Below are positions 24,958-36,544 of a stretch of DNA of 64,000 nt, one piece after another (the stretch's first letter is position 1; each line of letters starts with the position of its first letter). Origin of the DNA: Ulota crispa (lineage: Eukaryota > Streptophyta > Bryopsida > Orthotrichales > Orthotrichaceae); NCBI GenBank assembly GCA_963920765.1, contig OY987244.1, positions 33,735,678 through 33,799,677 on the forward strand. The letters run 5' to 3'. The translations under genes and the position numbers were made by a program. The notes under the pieces are model-generated. The model ran no database searches. It saw only the letters and a program-made list of their open reading frames with translations, and was not told the origin of the DNA.

Positions 24958-26179
24958 TGATCAAGACAATTGTTGTCAATGCCTTTTGTTGTAGTGTGAG
25001 TCATGCTCTTTTTTCTGAACCAAACTTTATGCCGCAAGTTTGATTGGTTCTATTTAGATACAATGTGAATTATGAATTTAGAAATATACTACCAATGTTG
25101 TAGATTTAGATTACAATGTGAATTGTGAATTTAGAAATATACTACTGATGTTGTAGATTTAGATTTTTTTTTTTAAAGCATGTAATTAAGTTGGGCTCAA
25201 GAAGAAGACCTATTGTTCCACAAATCTAAAGTATTTTGTCTTCAAGTAGTAAGGATTTTGTTTTTCATTAGAAAAATTAATTGAAAAAAAGATATTAGTT
25301 AAAAACTATCACAACAAATTAGAGTCAAAATTTGGACAATTACTAGGAAAGCAAAAAGTGCATAAATGAGGTCTTCCTTTGAACGTGTTCTATAAGGAGG
25401 CAACATTTGAAATGTTGTGTCAAGTACGGAAGTTTAAATGGGCACTTATGCACCTAATATCTTGTAGTGTTGTAAAAGTCAACAACTACTATTTTCAACG
25501 ATTTCAACATTAGTTGAAGATTTTGTTGAATTTCAAGACAAGTTGATCGACATGTTTTGGAAATTTAATGTGTTGATGCAGATATAACGCAGAATCAACA
25601 TCACTTAATTTCAAAAAGTGATATAAATTTGTCATGATTTTTCATATAAGCTTTTACACACACATGCCATAAACTAATTTTTTGTACTTTGGCAAAAAAG
25701 AAAAAGTAAATCATTGATTGAAAGTCTAATTTATTGTAAATAACGACCTCACCAAACACCACAAGTGCAAAATGAAAATATCCCTCAATAAAATGAAGTG
25801 TTGTTGCTATCGAAAGTTTTTTTAACTACTGTGATGTTTATGAACAACGCCTAGTGCATGGCATGAGCACAAAGATATTGCATGCTTGAGGATTGATTTT
25901 GTAAAACATATTTTTGAGCAATTGTGCACTCCATATGTTACCTCAAGAAATGATGCTCATCTCCAAGGCTCCAACACAAGGTCATCATTAGAATGTTGTA
26001 CTGCAATATTATTAGTTTGACTGGGGTAACCGCTACTAAAGTAGAGAGGAAAGATTGTGGATTGAAGATTTATTCTCGTTCAAAACATTTCAAAGATATA
26101 AACATTTAGAGGAACTGGTTTTGGTAAACAAAAGGAACGAGACTCCAATGATGGAATTACAATAAATAAAATGAAATAG
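24958..26179. other. AT-rich intergenic DNA
   Basis: AT-rich, without a recognisable gene. Contains the 53-bp tandem duplication listed separately. No RNA gene seen. Confidence 0.5.
25060..25165 (+). repeat. 53-bp tandem duplication
   Basis: Two adjacent units, 25060-25112 and 25113-25165, starting ACAATGTGAATT, differing at about three positions. Probably a recent local duplication. Confidence 0.9.
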
Positions 26180-26960
26180 TGAAATGGAGCATGGAGCTTG
26201 CACTGCAACTCCAAGGCCGTCACAGCAAGGGAAGTAGAGCAGTTGAAGGCATAATCAAAGGGAGAAGACACGATGGACGGCAAAGCGCACTAGTGCCGGT
26301 GACCGTTTTTCACTGCAGCAGCAGCAGCATTGCATTCACACTCTTTTGCATCCTTGGTAATGTTGGAGCATCTCCACTCGCCCCTGCTTCATCCCGGCTT
26401 CCGGCTCCAGGACGCTGCGGCAAGGGCCTCCGCGCAAGTTCAACTTTGCCGGCCCCCAGGATTGCGGCCACGCCAGCACAGTCCCACGTCTCTCTTCTAC
26501 CGGTTTACCATCCCTGTTGCCCCGAAGTAAAGGACGCTCTTGAAAGTCTTTGCCGCAAAAGAGAAATCTAGAGCCTCTGAGTCTGAGGAGATCCCAAGAT
26601 TAGTCTTTGTACATATATGTCGTGGTCGAGTCTCCGTCTCCGTTGAGTGTCACATCGAGGTTCCCCGGGACAAATTACTCTTCCCAGCTTCTTCGCAGGA
26701 TCGATTCTTTGAAGGCGGTGGCAAGCTGTTTGATGTTACCTCCTCCACAGTTCTTTCTTTCGCGACCTTGCAGATCCAGTAGAGGTGGATCATACAGTGA
26801 TTCCACTCCTCTTCCCCTTCGTCACACCTGGTGTACGGGGCGTGTTTCGCCGTAACTTAGTCCAATAACTTTCAGCCAGGTCCTGATTGCGATTCTCTCG
26901 CTTTTGTCATTACAAAGCACCCCTTTCGATGAGCTCAATCCAAAGCCAACGAAGGTAGTT
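26180..26960. other. GC-richer island, possible gene remnant
   Basis: Base composition is clearly more GC-rich than both flanks, like the gene islands here. A + frame at 26179-26571 codes a Ser/Ala/Pro-rich stretch resembling an organelle targeting peptide (around ASPLAPASSRLPAPGRC), and a possible donor (GAA|GTAAAG) lies near 26527. No homologous domain is recognised and no second exon was found. It may be a first exon, a leader, a non-coding transcript or a fossil gene. Confidence 0.3.
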
Positions 26961-27391
26961 CCTCACGATTTGCCACTTTGATATTGACAAAATTTTAAAA
27001 AAACCTGAGATTCAGTATTTTGAGGGTTTCACAAAACTTTAGGCAAAAAAATACTACAGCCCCATTGATACTCAGATTCCAGTGATTTTAATGTCAAGTT
27101 ACAAATTAAGGTTCCAGATTCCTATCATGGACAAAGTAGATCTAACAGTCCGTTGTAGACTGTTGACTTATGGATCAGAATATACATCTATTGTTTAAAT
27201 AATTCCAGTGGAACCTTGTAAAATAATTTCTTTTTTATTTGAGTCCTTCACAAGTCTTCAAATCAAGAGAAATTCAGGTAACTTACCATACACCAGGCAA
27301 GGGTTATGATCTATTTCCTTGTCCCACCTGCGCAGGGATCACCATCTATTTCCTTGTCCGGTCGAGCAACCCAAAAAGAATTGTTAGTGGA
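26961..27391. other. 3' flank of the GON4-like gene
   Basis: Moderately AT-rich. The part next to 27391 should hold the 3' untranslated region of the minus-strand GON4-like gene. If that gene has further C-terminal exons they would lie here, but I found none with good frame and splice sites. Confidence 0.45.
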
Positions 27392-30300
27392 TCACTCTGA
27401 GGCAGTCTTTGCGTTGCAGCCTTGTAGACTTGGTACTCGAAGGAGTTCCGTGTTTGAATGAGACAATACCCGAACAGTGGGCGGAAGTTTGAGAGGTGGC
27501 AATCCAGGAGCCAGCTGTACAGTTTGATCACCTTTGGTGAGAGGGTTTTGACTGGATGGGAGGGGGAAAAATTTAGAATATGCAGGTCCGGAGGACTTCA
27601 ACTGGCTGCCGAGCGTACCAGAATAGGGAAAGGGAGAACCCGTTTGACTTGTATCATTTATGTTCCGTTGCTTTGAAGATATGGCATCAGGAGAACGCAC
27701 AGAATCTGAAGCTGAAGGAGACTCACTCGACAAGTGGCTGGTCGCAAAAGAATGGTACGAGTTACCAAAAGGACCTTCACGAAATATTAACGTTTGTTCC
27801 AGTTCTCCATCCCCACAGCTGCCAGCCTCGTGGGGCTGCGACAGACCTTTCCTCTGCATACAACACAACACAATACACCATGATGACACTTTGTGTATTC
27901 AACAAACATGCCAGCACTTTGAAGAGTCGACAAATACATGCATGGCTCGCACACAATGGTAAGCTTCAATACACAGGCCATTTCTAGGTTCACGTGAATA
28001 CCACAGATGCGCAGATTTGAGATGTAGCTGCAGAACCCGGGCGCTTTCGTACTCCAGATTTTTTTTGCTTTTCTCTGTTGTTCTTTACAGCGGGCATGTG
28101 GGCTTTCTGAGTGCCAATGGCAACACGCCATTGCCGGGGAAGTGTAGCTGGGTCCCGATATGGTACACAGTGACGACACACTTTGATCCAGTCATATTTG
28201 TACACCTTCAGTGCCTGGAAAAATCATAGTGTAAAAGGGTAAGGTCCAGGATATGGTCGGAAAAATGTCGTCTACAAAGTATCTCGTGTTTGCTTGAGGG
28301 AACTTACATGCTCCTAGAAGTCAACGTTGCAAAAACACCATCTTCTTAGCCTCATACAAAGGATTCCTCATTGACAAACAACAGCCAAAGTGTAACCCAC
28401 CTCTTCGATGCAGGCTACCTCATCTACGGTTAACGGAGACAATTTCATTCTCCTAACAGCCTGAAATAAGCATAGATACAGCATATCCATTAATCGATCA
28501 ACACAACGAAGAAAACACAATGCTACACATACCCAGCACTCATGTATGGCTAATAGCACAGGACTCCTAAAAGAAACTACATTCAAGTCTTCCTGAACCT
28601 GCTACCCTAGACGAAACATCATTGGTAGAAAACGGGGCTCTCCCCTTTGTTAGCTTTGAAGGAAATAGTAAGCGCACATCCACCACAGTCCAAAAAATGA
28701 AACAAGCTAAGAACAGAAACTTCAATCAAGTTAATTTGTGCTAAAAGAATACCTTTATAGGATTGTGGGGAGCTCTTGTAGCACTGCGATTCTTCTGCCT
28801 AACAAAAATCTGCAATCAAGGAACGGCATAAGTTGTCTCACGAACTTATCTCCATGTAACAAGCACAGGTAAGGAACCATAATGTGAAGCTGGCTCTATG
28901 GTTCTGGCTATTGAGATTACACAGCGCAAAAATATTTGAAAATTTAACATTGTGAGTTCATTCCAGAAGGCTTCCAAGGGCACGGACACTAAAGTGCAGT
29001 CTAAAACACAATCAACACAAATCATTATAGTAAATGTCATGCTACCATCCTAAATGCAAGAAGCAAGGAGTCTTACAAATCAAGGACATACTGTAAATAT
29101 CACTGCTTCTAAGTGAGAGGAATGCCCATGTTAACCTGATGCATTGACTTGGATGGCAAGAAACGTTCTTGAATAGCTTTCCAGTCATTGTTGTAAGTCA
29201 TCAACCCCATAGCGAGTAACCTTTAACATGTCACGGTGAAAAACAAAAGTTCGAGGATCAGTTTTCTGGAACGACTAGGAATACTAACACCAAAAAGATC
29301 AAAGAAAATGCTGAGAGCTCAAACCGAGACTCACTCATCCTCAGCATCCGTAAACAGAAGTCGGTTTGTAGCACTGGCAGGAGGTGCTTTGTGAGGGAAT
29401 AGATCAATATTGAACAAAGGGCCAAATCGCTCAATTGTTGAAGCAATGTCCCTTGGAACAACTGCTATAGTTTGCTTCATGGTACTCCCCACAAGTGCCG
29501 CTGCCATTGTCCTTTTCAGCTTAGTAGGTGACGGTTCACAAGCAAACTTTGAACTTTCACACAGTTGCAGTGGCACTGCAAAAAGCGGTGCTCGATATTC
29601 ACTCGGAAAATGCTGCTGCCTAGAGTCTTGAACGACTGCAATGCATCACATGATTAAATCAGCTGTCATGCAGTGTAATGGTAACTGTATACAATCATCT
29701 TTCAACCCACAGAATTGCCCAAAGACCGAGCCTGCAACTGGAATGAAAACGAAGAAACATACCCTGATCAACCTCTGCTAAGAACTCCCTTACAAGAGCC
29801 AAGGGTGCTACGTCTGTTAAAGACCTTACAGGGCCTGAGGTTGCCGGCAGCCATTTCAAGGGTGCAGAATCAGAAAAAGCTGACGACGAGGAAAGAGCCG
29901 ATTCTCTTTCAGCGTTGTCAATTGATTTTGTCTGACTTGAAGAGACACGCAGAATACGCACAGTGGCCAAACCTGCGTGCAAATGACTCACTTGAGAGAT
30001 AGAACCGACGCCTTCCAGGAATGAGAGTAAAGGGTTCAAGGCAAGACTAAGGGGGAGAAGATGATGTGACTTAATTTTGTAAACGTAAGGAGAAGCCAAG
30101 CGTGTGCACACATGCAAACAAACAAATATATATATATTTATATATTTGTATGTACGTATGTATGGACTCAGTGTTTAATGCATGATTATTACAGACTGAA
30201 GAGGACCTGAACTAGAAATCACGCAGGTAGAAGACGCACCATCTTTGCTCCGAATAGCCGGAGGTGTTTCCGACGAGAAACTTTGAGAAGAAAAAAACTT

Positions 30301-31675
30301 ATTTTCAAGAGTAGAAGGGTGGATGTATGGAGGTCGAAAACAAAAATCGGGAAAAGCGGAAATCTTCCACGATAGAGTAGTCTCTCGTTTTTCAACAAGT
30401 TCCATCAACATCCTGTGAGTATCTACCGCCGTCTGCTGCATTGCTGGTTCTAAAACACACATAGCATACACTTGTAAGAGTAGCTGCACGTGCTCATGCA
30501 TCAAACAATACAGCTGCCCGATCTGATGGGCAGTAAGTCCACAGTCTGAAGGGTGCCTCTCTGCGGTGCATATCCACGGGCGGGACGCACTCCCGGCTAA
30601 AAATCTGCTCCGCTCACCAGCTGAGACGTTCCCGGTATAGGGCAGTAAGGGCCTGAGTGGAGCCTTAGCGCGCTCTCTACAAAGCACTTTATTTTGCACG
30701 CTTTCTCTCTTTCGCCGTTTCCCTCTGGTCACAGGTCGGCGTGCCCGCTTCCTTTTGCGGCCAATGCCATCTACAACTTCTTCAATATCACTTTCGAGAA
30801 CTTCCTCAATTTCGACCTCAAAATCAGCGTCTTCGTCCTCACTCTCACTTTCTTCGATCCCTTTCTCCTGCTTCAGCGTGGCATGCACAGGACGGAACAA
30901 TTCCAAGACAACGTTTCTGAAAAATCATGCTCCAATTCAGAATTATACGGGATAGCATCTCCCCACCACCACCTTCAGATTACTATGCTATTTAGTGAGG
31001 AAGTAAGAGGATAGAATTTCACATCAATCTGACATCCACGACTACGAACGTCCAGTTATCACATGGTTCTAGTGCAGCAACAATACGACAACGATTGGGA
31101 GTTCGGGGATTCCGAACGCATTCTCCAGGTAAAACCTAGGTACTCGCAATCAGCAGACAATTTATCATCTGGAACATCGTGTCATGTTTCTTAAAATGAT
31201 AAGAAAGACCAAAGTCTGATGCAATCAGTGGCCTTACCAGATTCTTGTGCTCTTCTGGTCCGACCTTTTCTTGCACAGCAGCGAGGAACTTGCGGTACTC
31301 TTCCTCATCATCGACGTTTTGGAAATAATCTTCCTCGTCCGATTCCTGGAGAAACGTTTCAAGCTGATCAAGCGACATATCAGCGAGCGAATAATGAGCT
31401 CGAGTGCGCTTCGAGATCGCATCAACCAGGTATTGCTCGTCTTGCGATCGGTGGTGGGACGGAACATCCGATCGCCTGCTCCAGTCACTACTTCGGGAGG
31501 GGCTGCGCCACTCAGGCAGCCCCTCTAGAGCGTGGCTCATCATCAGTTCCTCTTCGCCGCGATCCTGTGCAGGGGAGCAGGGAGAAGAATGGATGCAGGG
31601 CGAGCTGGCGAGGGAAGGAGGGCAGCGATGGACAGCAAAGGCGGAGTCCTCGGGCTCAGGATCGTCAAGGTCCAT
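27392..31675 (-). CDS. GON4-like nuclear regulator (plant homeodomain/SANT-like family)
   Basis: Plant relative of GON4-like transcriptional regulators. Exons: 31675-31238, about 30867-30193, 29931-29763, 29635-29335, 29220-29136, 28809-28753, 28460-28401, 28214-28053 and 27853-27392, about 802 residues. Features in order: an acidic FLQESDEEDYFQNVDDEEEY region; an acidic stretch (DADFEVEIEEVLESD) with adjacent basic GRKRKRARR that looks like a nuclear signal; LTAHQIGQLYCLMHEHVQLL (about 257-276); GPVRSLTDVAPL; LFPHKAPPASATNRLLFTDA; AMGLMTYNNDWKAIQERF (SANT-like); FVRQKNRSATRAP; AVRRMKLSPLT; and VPYRDPATLPRQWRVAIGTQ. The C terminus has the family's LPPLKLPPTVRVLS and stops 30 residues later. 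Uncertain points: the acceptor of exon 2 (30867 or 30916), the donor of exon 8 (28053, or a GTG|GTATTC about 45 bp further on), and the start (an in-frame ATG also lies at 31717). It looks shorter than remembered angiosperm members, which continue into a further C-terminal region. Confidence 0.85.
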
Positions 31676-31685
31676 GGCGAAGACG

Positions 31686-31712
31686 GAGGGAGGGAGGGAG
31701 GGGAGGCCAGGG
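31686..31712 (+). repeat. GGGA repeat at the GON4-like start
   Basis: Runs of GGGA/GGGG on the + strand (CCCT on the coding strand), between two in-frame ATGs (31717 and 31675) of the GON4-like gene. If the upstream ATG is used, it encodes a Leu/Pro/Ser-rich leader. Confidence 0.7.
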
Positions 31713-31717
31713 AGCAT

Positions 31718-32860
31718 AGCCTAATTTAAGAATCGCAAACACAACCACAAATCCATCTGCTACTTCCAAAATTTCTTCAATCTCAGACCAAATCCCGAAA
31801 CCTGGAGCTGTATCACTGAGTTCAACATCAAAGGAGCAAATACTCACGGAACCAGACGTTTTTTGCCCCAACAAAATATCAGAAGAAATGGAGGGAACTC
31901 AGATGCAACGATTCTCCAGACAGCGTCCAAGAATAGGAACCTGCGGCAGTGGGTGCACGCGCGAAACCCTAATTGCAAACAGCACGTGAACGGGCAATCT
32001 CGGAGACTTGAAGTGCGCACAGTACATGTAACGTCTATCAAAGCTTAGGTTCAAGAAGGCCGACCAGACGATGCTGAAACTGAAGCGGAATCCTGCAAAA
32101 TTGCGAAACGGAGAGTGCGGGTATTCCTCGGCAAGACGAGGAGCAAAAAGCGCGATGCATAGCGCAGGTCTAATGAAACACAATGAACTTCCTGTAAGGC
32201 ACTAAGCTTAAGTGGAAATTCCTTCTGATTCGCAGCAACCCCACCTCGCAGCAGGGAGATCTCGCACGAGATTGGTGGCCAGTTCACACGGCTACGGAGA
32301 CCGGATACCCTAAACCTAAAATGCTAATCCGTCGCCCTACTCCTTAGACTGTTCCCGTCGCCCCATTCCTCTGATAATTCCGACCTGGTGCACTACATGA
32401 CTTATGTTTTCCTCCAGCCCTTCGCCGTACGACAGTGTGTGGGATTAAACCTGGGCTCCATCAATTCGTCACTCTACGAGCTCGCTGCTACCATCCTACC
32501 GCAAAATTTTGTGCCACCTCTTCTCTTCTACAGTCATCTGCACTCCTCTTGGGCTACAAATCCGTCATTAACTTATCTCCTCTTCACAAATTGCGCGCGT
32601 TAGCGCCTGCTACAAAAGCCTGTCCCTGCTGTGGTGTCGGGATTGCAGGTTATTGGCTTGCCAACGTTTATGTTTTTCCGCAAACTCATAAATGCTACCT
32701 TGTTGTGTTCCCCGAGGTTCGCCATCCCTGCTCGTCGGAATTGCAGGAGCTCCACTCACCGCCACGGCGCCATCTCCATCCAGCTCCCACTAACGGACAT
32801 GGCTCGATACCCTAGCATTTGATTCCCTGAGCGCCCCAGCGACGGGATCCTGTCGTTGGG
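31718..32860 (-). promoter_or_regulatory. Upstream region of the GON4-like gene
   Basis: Gene-like base composition, no recognised coding exon on either strand. Presumably the leader, possible leader intron and promoter of the minus-strand gene. Beyond about 32860 the sequence becomes AT-rich, transposon-like DNA. Confidence 0.45.
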
Positions 32861-33049
32861 ACCACAACTTGATCTCACTTTTTCTCTTGATTTTGTATTG
32901 TGGAAACACTTGTGGCTGGTTCCTATCAGCAAAGAAGGTAGTTATTTTTCAAATCCTACATTCACTTTTTCTACATGTAATTTTTCAAGCTCTGGTGACC
33001 ATTAAACCCCCCATTTTCTTCTAAACCCTAAAACAACTCTAGATGCTCA

Positions 33050-33185
33050 GGGGTTAAGGTAGACATACCCATTCCCGAGCGTTTAAGGGTTTAGGGTACC
33101 GCAAGGGTTAGCCTTTCAAGCTATCATGGAACATCCTTTTTGTGGAAAAAAATATTATAAAACAATTTATATTAAAGGACAAACC
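33050..33185 (+). repeat. Dispersed repeat, copy 1 (pair with 62560-62712)
   Basis: Shares GAGCGTTTAAGGGT, GGGTTAGCCTTTCAA, TTTTTGTGGAAAAA and TTTATATTAAAGG in the same order with 62560-62712. Probably an interior piece of another transposon family; ends not resolved. Confidence 0.5.
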
Positions 33186-33449
33186 CTAAAAAAATATAAA
33201 TTAAACTTGTGAGTTAATATCTAAACAACTATTTGGCGCAAACTACAAGCTTGTGCCATATTGAGTTTGTCCATTAGATTAAAATCATTATCACCGTTCA
33301 TTAATGAAAAATTATAGAAATAATTAAAAATAAAAATCCAAAAATCCAAAAATTTGAAATAAAAAAAATAAAAAAAATAAAAAAAGTTATTTCCTAAAAA
33401 AAGTCATAACTTTTTTTTTCAAACAAAAGTTAATAGTTTTTTTAATGTT

Positions 33450-33595
33450 ATAATCCAATGTTCTCAAGGTTCCCAATGAAGTTCTCAATTGAAGTTCCAA
33501 ATGAAGTACCCAAAGTTCCCAAAAATGTTCCCAAAGTTCCCAAAAATGTTCCCAAAGTTCCCAATGACATTCCCAAAATTCCCATAGTTCAAGAA
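33450..33595 (+). repeat. Degenerate tandem repeat of GTTCCCAA
   Basis: About ten copies of GTTCCCAA/GTTCCAAA-like units. A perfect 18-bp subunit (GTTCCCAAAAATGTTCCCAA-type) is repeated in the middle. Non-coding, in AT-rich intergenic DNA. A related inverted stretch occurs near 42134 inside another element. Confidence 0.75.
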
Positions 33596-33923
33596 CTTGT
33601 AGTCTTTGGCCCTACAAGCTTTATACATGGTTGAGTTGATTGCAACTTGCAAGGTCTGGGGCTAAATTGAAGGCCCAAAAGTTTTCAAATCAAGACAACC
33701 TTCCATCCAGCCCCAAGCCATGTAAAAAGTGGCCCTAACAAAAATTCCCATATTTGTAGCCAAAATCCTAGTTATTGAAGTGGCATTGACAAAAAACAAA
33801 GGTTTTTTTCCTCGCAAATCAAAGTGCTTGAGAAATAAGCAATGGATATCTTCCTATATTGATTGCATGAGGAGGGTCAAGGCCCATGGAAGGTAGGGGA
33901 TTGTATTTACCTTCTACATTTGA
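33596..33923. other. AT-rich intergenic DNA
   Basis: No gene or clear repeat structure seen between the GTTCCCAA array and the family C element. Confidence 0.4.
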
Positions 33924-34878
33924 TTAACCCCTAAAGGACCAAGCCCTTTTTTCTTTGAAAATCACTGAAAATTGCCACTTTTGGAAGAATGAGTAGAAAG
34001 GTAGGAAAAAAGGTTTTTTTGAAAATTTAATTGCAGGATCTTGCCCTAGACTATGGGAGGTACATGTGGGAAAAAAATTAGCTCATTCTAGTTATAGAGG
34101 AGTGAGATATTGACATCTGAAGTGAAAACAAAAGTTCTTTTCCCTGCTGCCCAAAAATTTCAAAAGCCTTTGACGGCTCCTATATCAAAAAAATTGCTCT
34201 ACGCAAAGTTGTGGTTTATTTTTCCCATGTAGAAGACCAAGTTAGGTAAATGTGGGAGAATTTTCAAATGAAACAGAGGTGTGGATCATACTTTGTAAAA
34301 TCCTGCAATGCTGTAAGGTCATGAAATTTGCATATACACTAGGCAAACTTGGAGGATTTATGTAAAATTGAGAAATGTGAGTTACTTTAATCTGAATGGT
34401 AAAAACCAAGAAATCTTAGTCTACTACAACTTGGAAAAAAAAGAAGTCAAAAAACATATACACTAAGAGCTCAAAAAAGTAAAGCAACAAGTTTTACAAG
34501 GGGGAAAAGGAATAGAGGTTTGGGAGTCCCATACTTACCCGCAAACTAAAACTTCTCATAACTTTCATCTCATCTATCAGAATTGAATGATTCAAAGATG
34601 TCCATGTATATAAAAATCTAAAGAACCAATTTCAGATTTTTGTTTTTAAAAAATACAATTTTGATTTTTTTTGGACTGCCCGCCCTCGCCCTTTTTCAGA
34701 AATTCATGTATAACTTCTTCAATAAATGCTGGAGTGAAGAAAAAATTAGATGCCCACGTAGATCTTTGAATTGCCCATCATCAATAAAAGTTTCAAAAAA
34801 TCACAAAAGTAGATTAGCTATAGGTACATGCCCAAAATCCATGTCCCCCAAGGGGACAGTTGGTCCTTTAGGGGTTAA
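33924..34878. mobile_element. TTAA-type non-autonomous transposon (family C, copy 1)
   Basis: 955 bp, ends TTAACCCCTAAAGGACCAA (left) and its inverted equivalent GTCCTTTAGGGGTTAA (right). The interior matches 40715-42082 apart from a 416-bp insertion in that copy. No transposase frame; the longest + frame (34640-34906) is 88 residues with no recognised domain. Confidence 0.8.
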
Positions 34879-36544
34879 ACAAAAGCGCTGCACCCTTGAA
34901 AATTAAAAGAAACACACCAAAATAGAAAAACTCAAGAGAAAAATCCCCTATTGAATGTTGTGGCTCTTTGGCAATGTGAGCAATGCAAGACATGCAAATG
35001 GAGCAGCGTGGAACAACAAGCGTGTAGGAGATGTAGCAAAGGTCAATCTTCCAAAGCAGTGTGACAATGGCAAAGTCACAAGGGGAGCAACACAACTGGA
35101 GCAAGCTAGAAGGAGAGAGAGGCGCAATGTGGGTTGTAGGCACAGAGGTTGAGTAGACTATAAGGGGTTTAGGATAAGAAGAGGAGGTAACAAAGAGTGG
35201 TGAGCACAAAAAGAAGGCAACTCTAAATGCAAACTAGTTGAAATTTAAAATGAGTGCAGTAAAAGTGCAAGTAACACTATTCATTTGGTAACATAACACT
35301 AAATACCATAAATAGTGTACCTAAGAGGAGGTAATTCCATGGCATTATTTACCAACATTACCGTACTCATGAGAAAGGTCACTGTTAATAACATTTTTCA
35401 TGTTCACAATTCATGAAATTCTACATTGTACATCCATAGTTGTAGCCTAAAGTTTGGTTGCTGCTTAAAAATAATATCACATGCCAATGTGATGTTTTTA
35501 CAAGTACAATGTTCTCATAATATAAGGTAATTTTGTATTTATTTGTAACCAAACCATATTTCTCTTTAGTTGTAGAATAAATAAGAGGTGGATCAAGTGA
35601 TTGATAGAATTGGGAAGCCCTAACGTGAGGATTATGCACATTTAAAATATTTTCGGTATGATTGAAATGGACAAAGCTGAAGATTTTGTATTTTGGAGAT
35701 GCCATGTTCTTTAAATTCATTGAAAAGGAAGAAATTTTTCAAGGAATATGATTTTGAACTATTCCTTGTTTCAACTAAGGAACAAGTTCTAGGTAAAAGA
35801 GATTTACTCCGTTCATTAGGTTACTTAGTTAACTTGATTGATTTAGGTTAGAAGGAGATGTATCAGCTCTTTGGTATTATTTCGAACGCAATATGTTGAT
35901 TAATGGCCTATAAGTCCATTGGAAGTGATACAAGTGAAGCTAGATAATTGAAACTGTGGCCTTCTATTATCTAATCAGCAACTTTGTGAATTGTGTTTGA
36001 TCGCCAGCCAAGTCTCCCCGTGGGCTTACATGTGGGATAAAGTAAGATAAGTCTTCGAACGAATCTACACGGCAAGGTAAACCTTTACATGGTCTCTATT
36101 GTTATGCCGTCACACAACAAGAGAACTGATAAGGATGGCCTTGGTGGAAAGCTCTCGGGGCTCTGAAGGATGCACATTGGGAATTTCAGAAGGTTCAACA
36201 ACTTCCAAATTAACCATTTGAGAATCGTTTCTGAAGCAATGAAACACTTCAACGTGTACAAAATTGAAATTTAGATGTAGCAACTCTGTCGTCACACTCG
36301 ACATTTCATGGCCTCTCCGCATCATTATTTATGCACAATAATGCAGAAGTGTTCAACGCCAACTGCGTAACTATTCTAAAGCATTCAGAGGCGCACTGTA
36401 TATACACAAACTTGTACAAACTAATAGGAGATATGAGATGCAATCCATCTTTGGGTTGACTAACTCAAGGGAAACTGTACACACAAGAACTTCGACGAGA
36501 TACTAAGGAACAAAACACTGGATTCAGGGGCGACCCATACTGAA
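34879..36544. other. Intergenic DNA and 3' flank of the MADS gene
   Basis: Mostly AT-rich, without a recognised gene. From about 36100 composition rises and the sequence probably includes the 3' untranslated region of the minus-strand MADS gene. A 71-residue minus frame at 36110-36325 is unrecognised. Confidence 0.45.
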
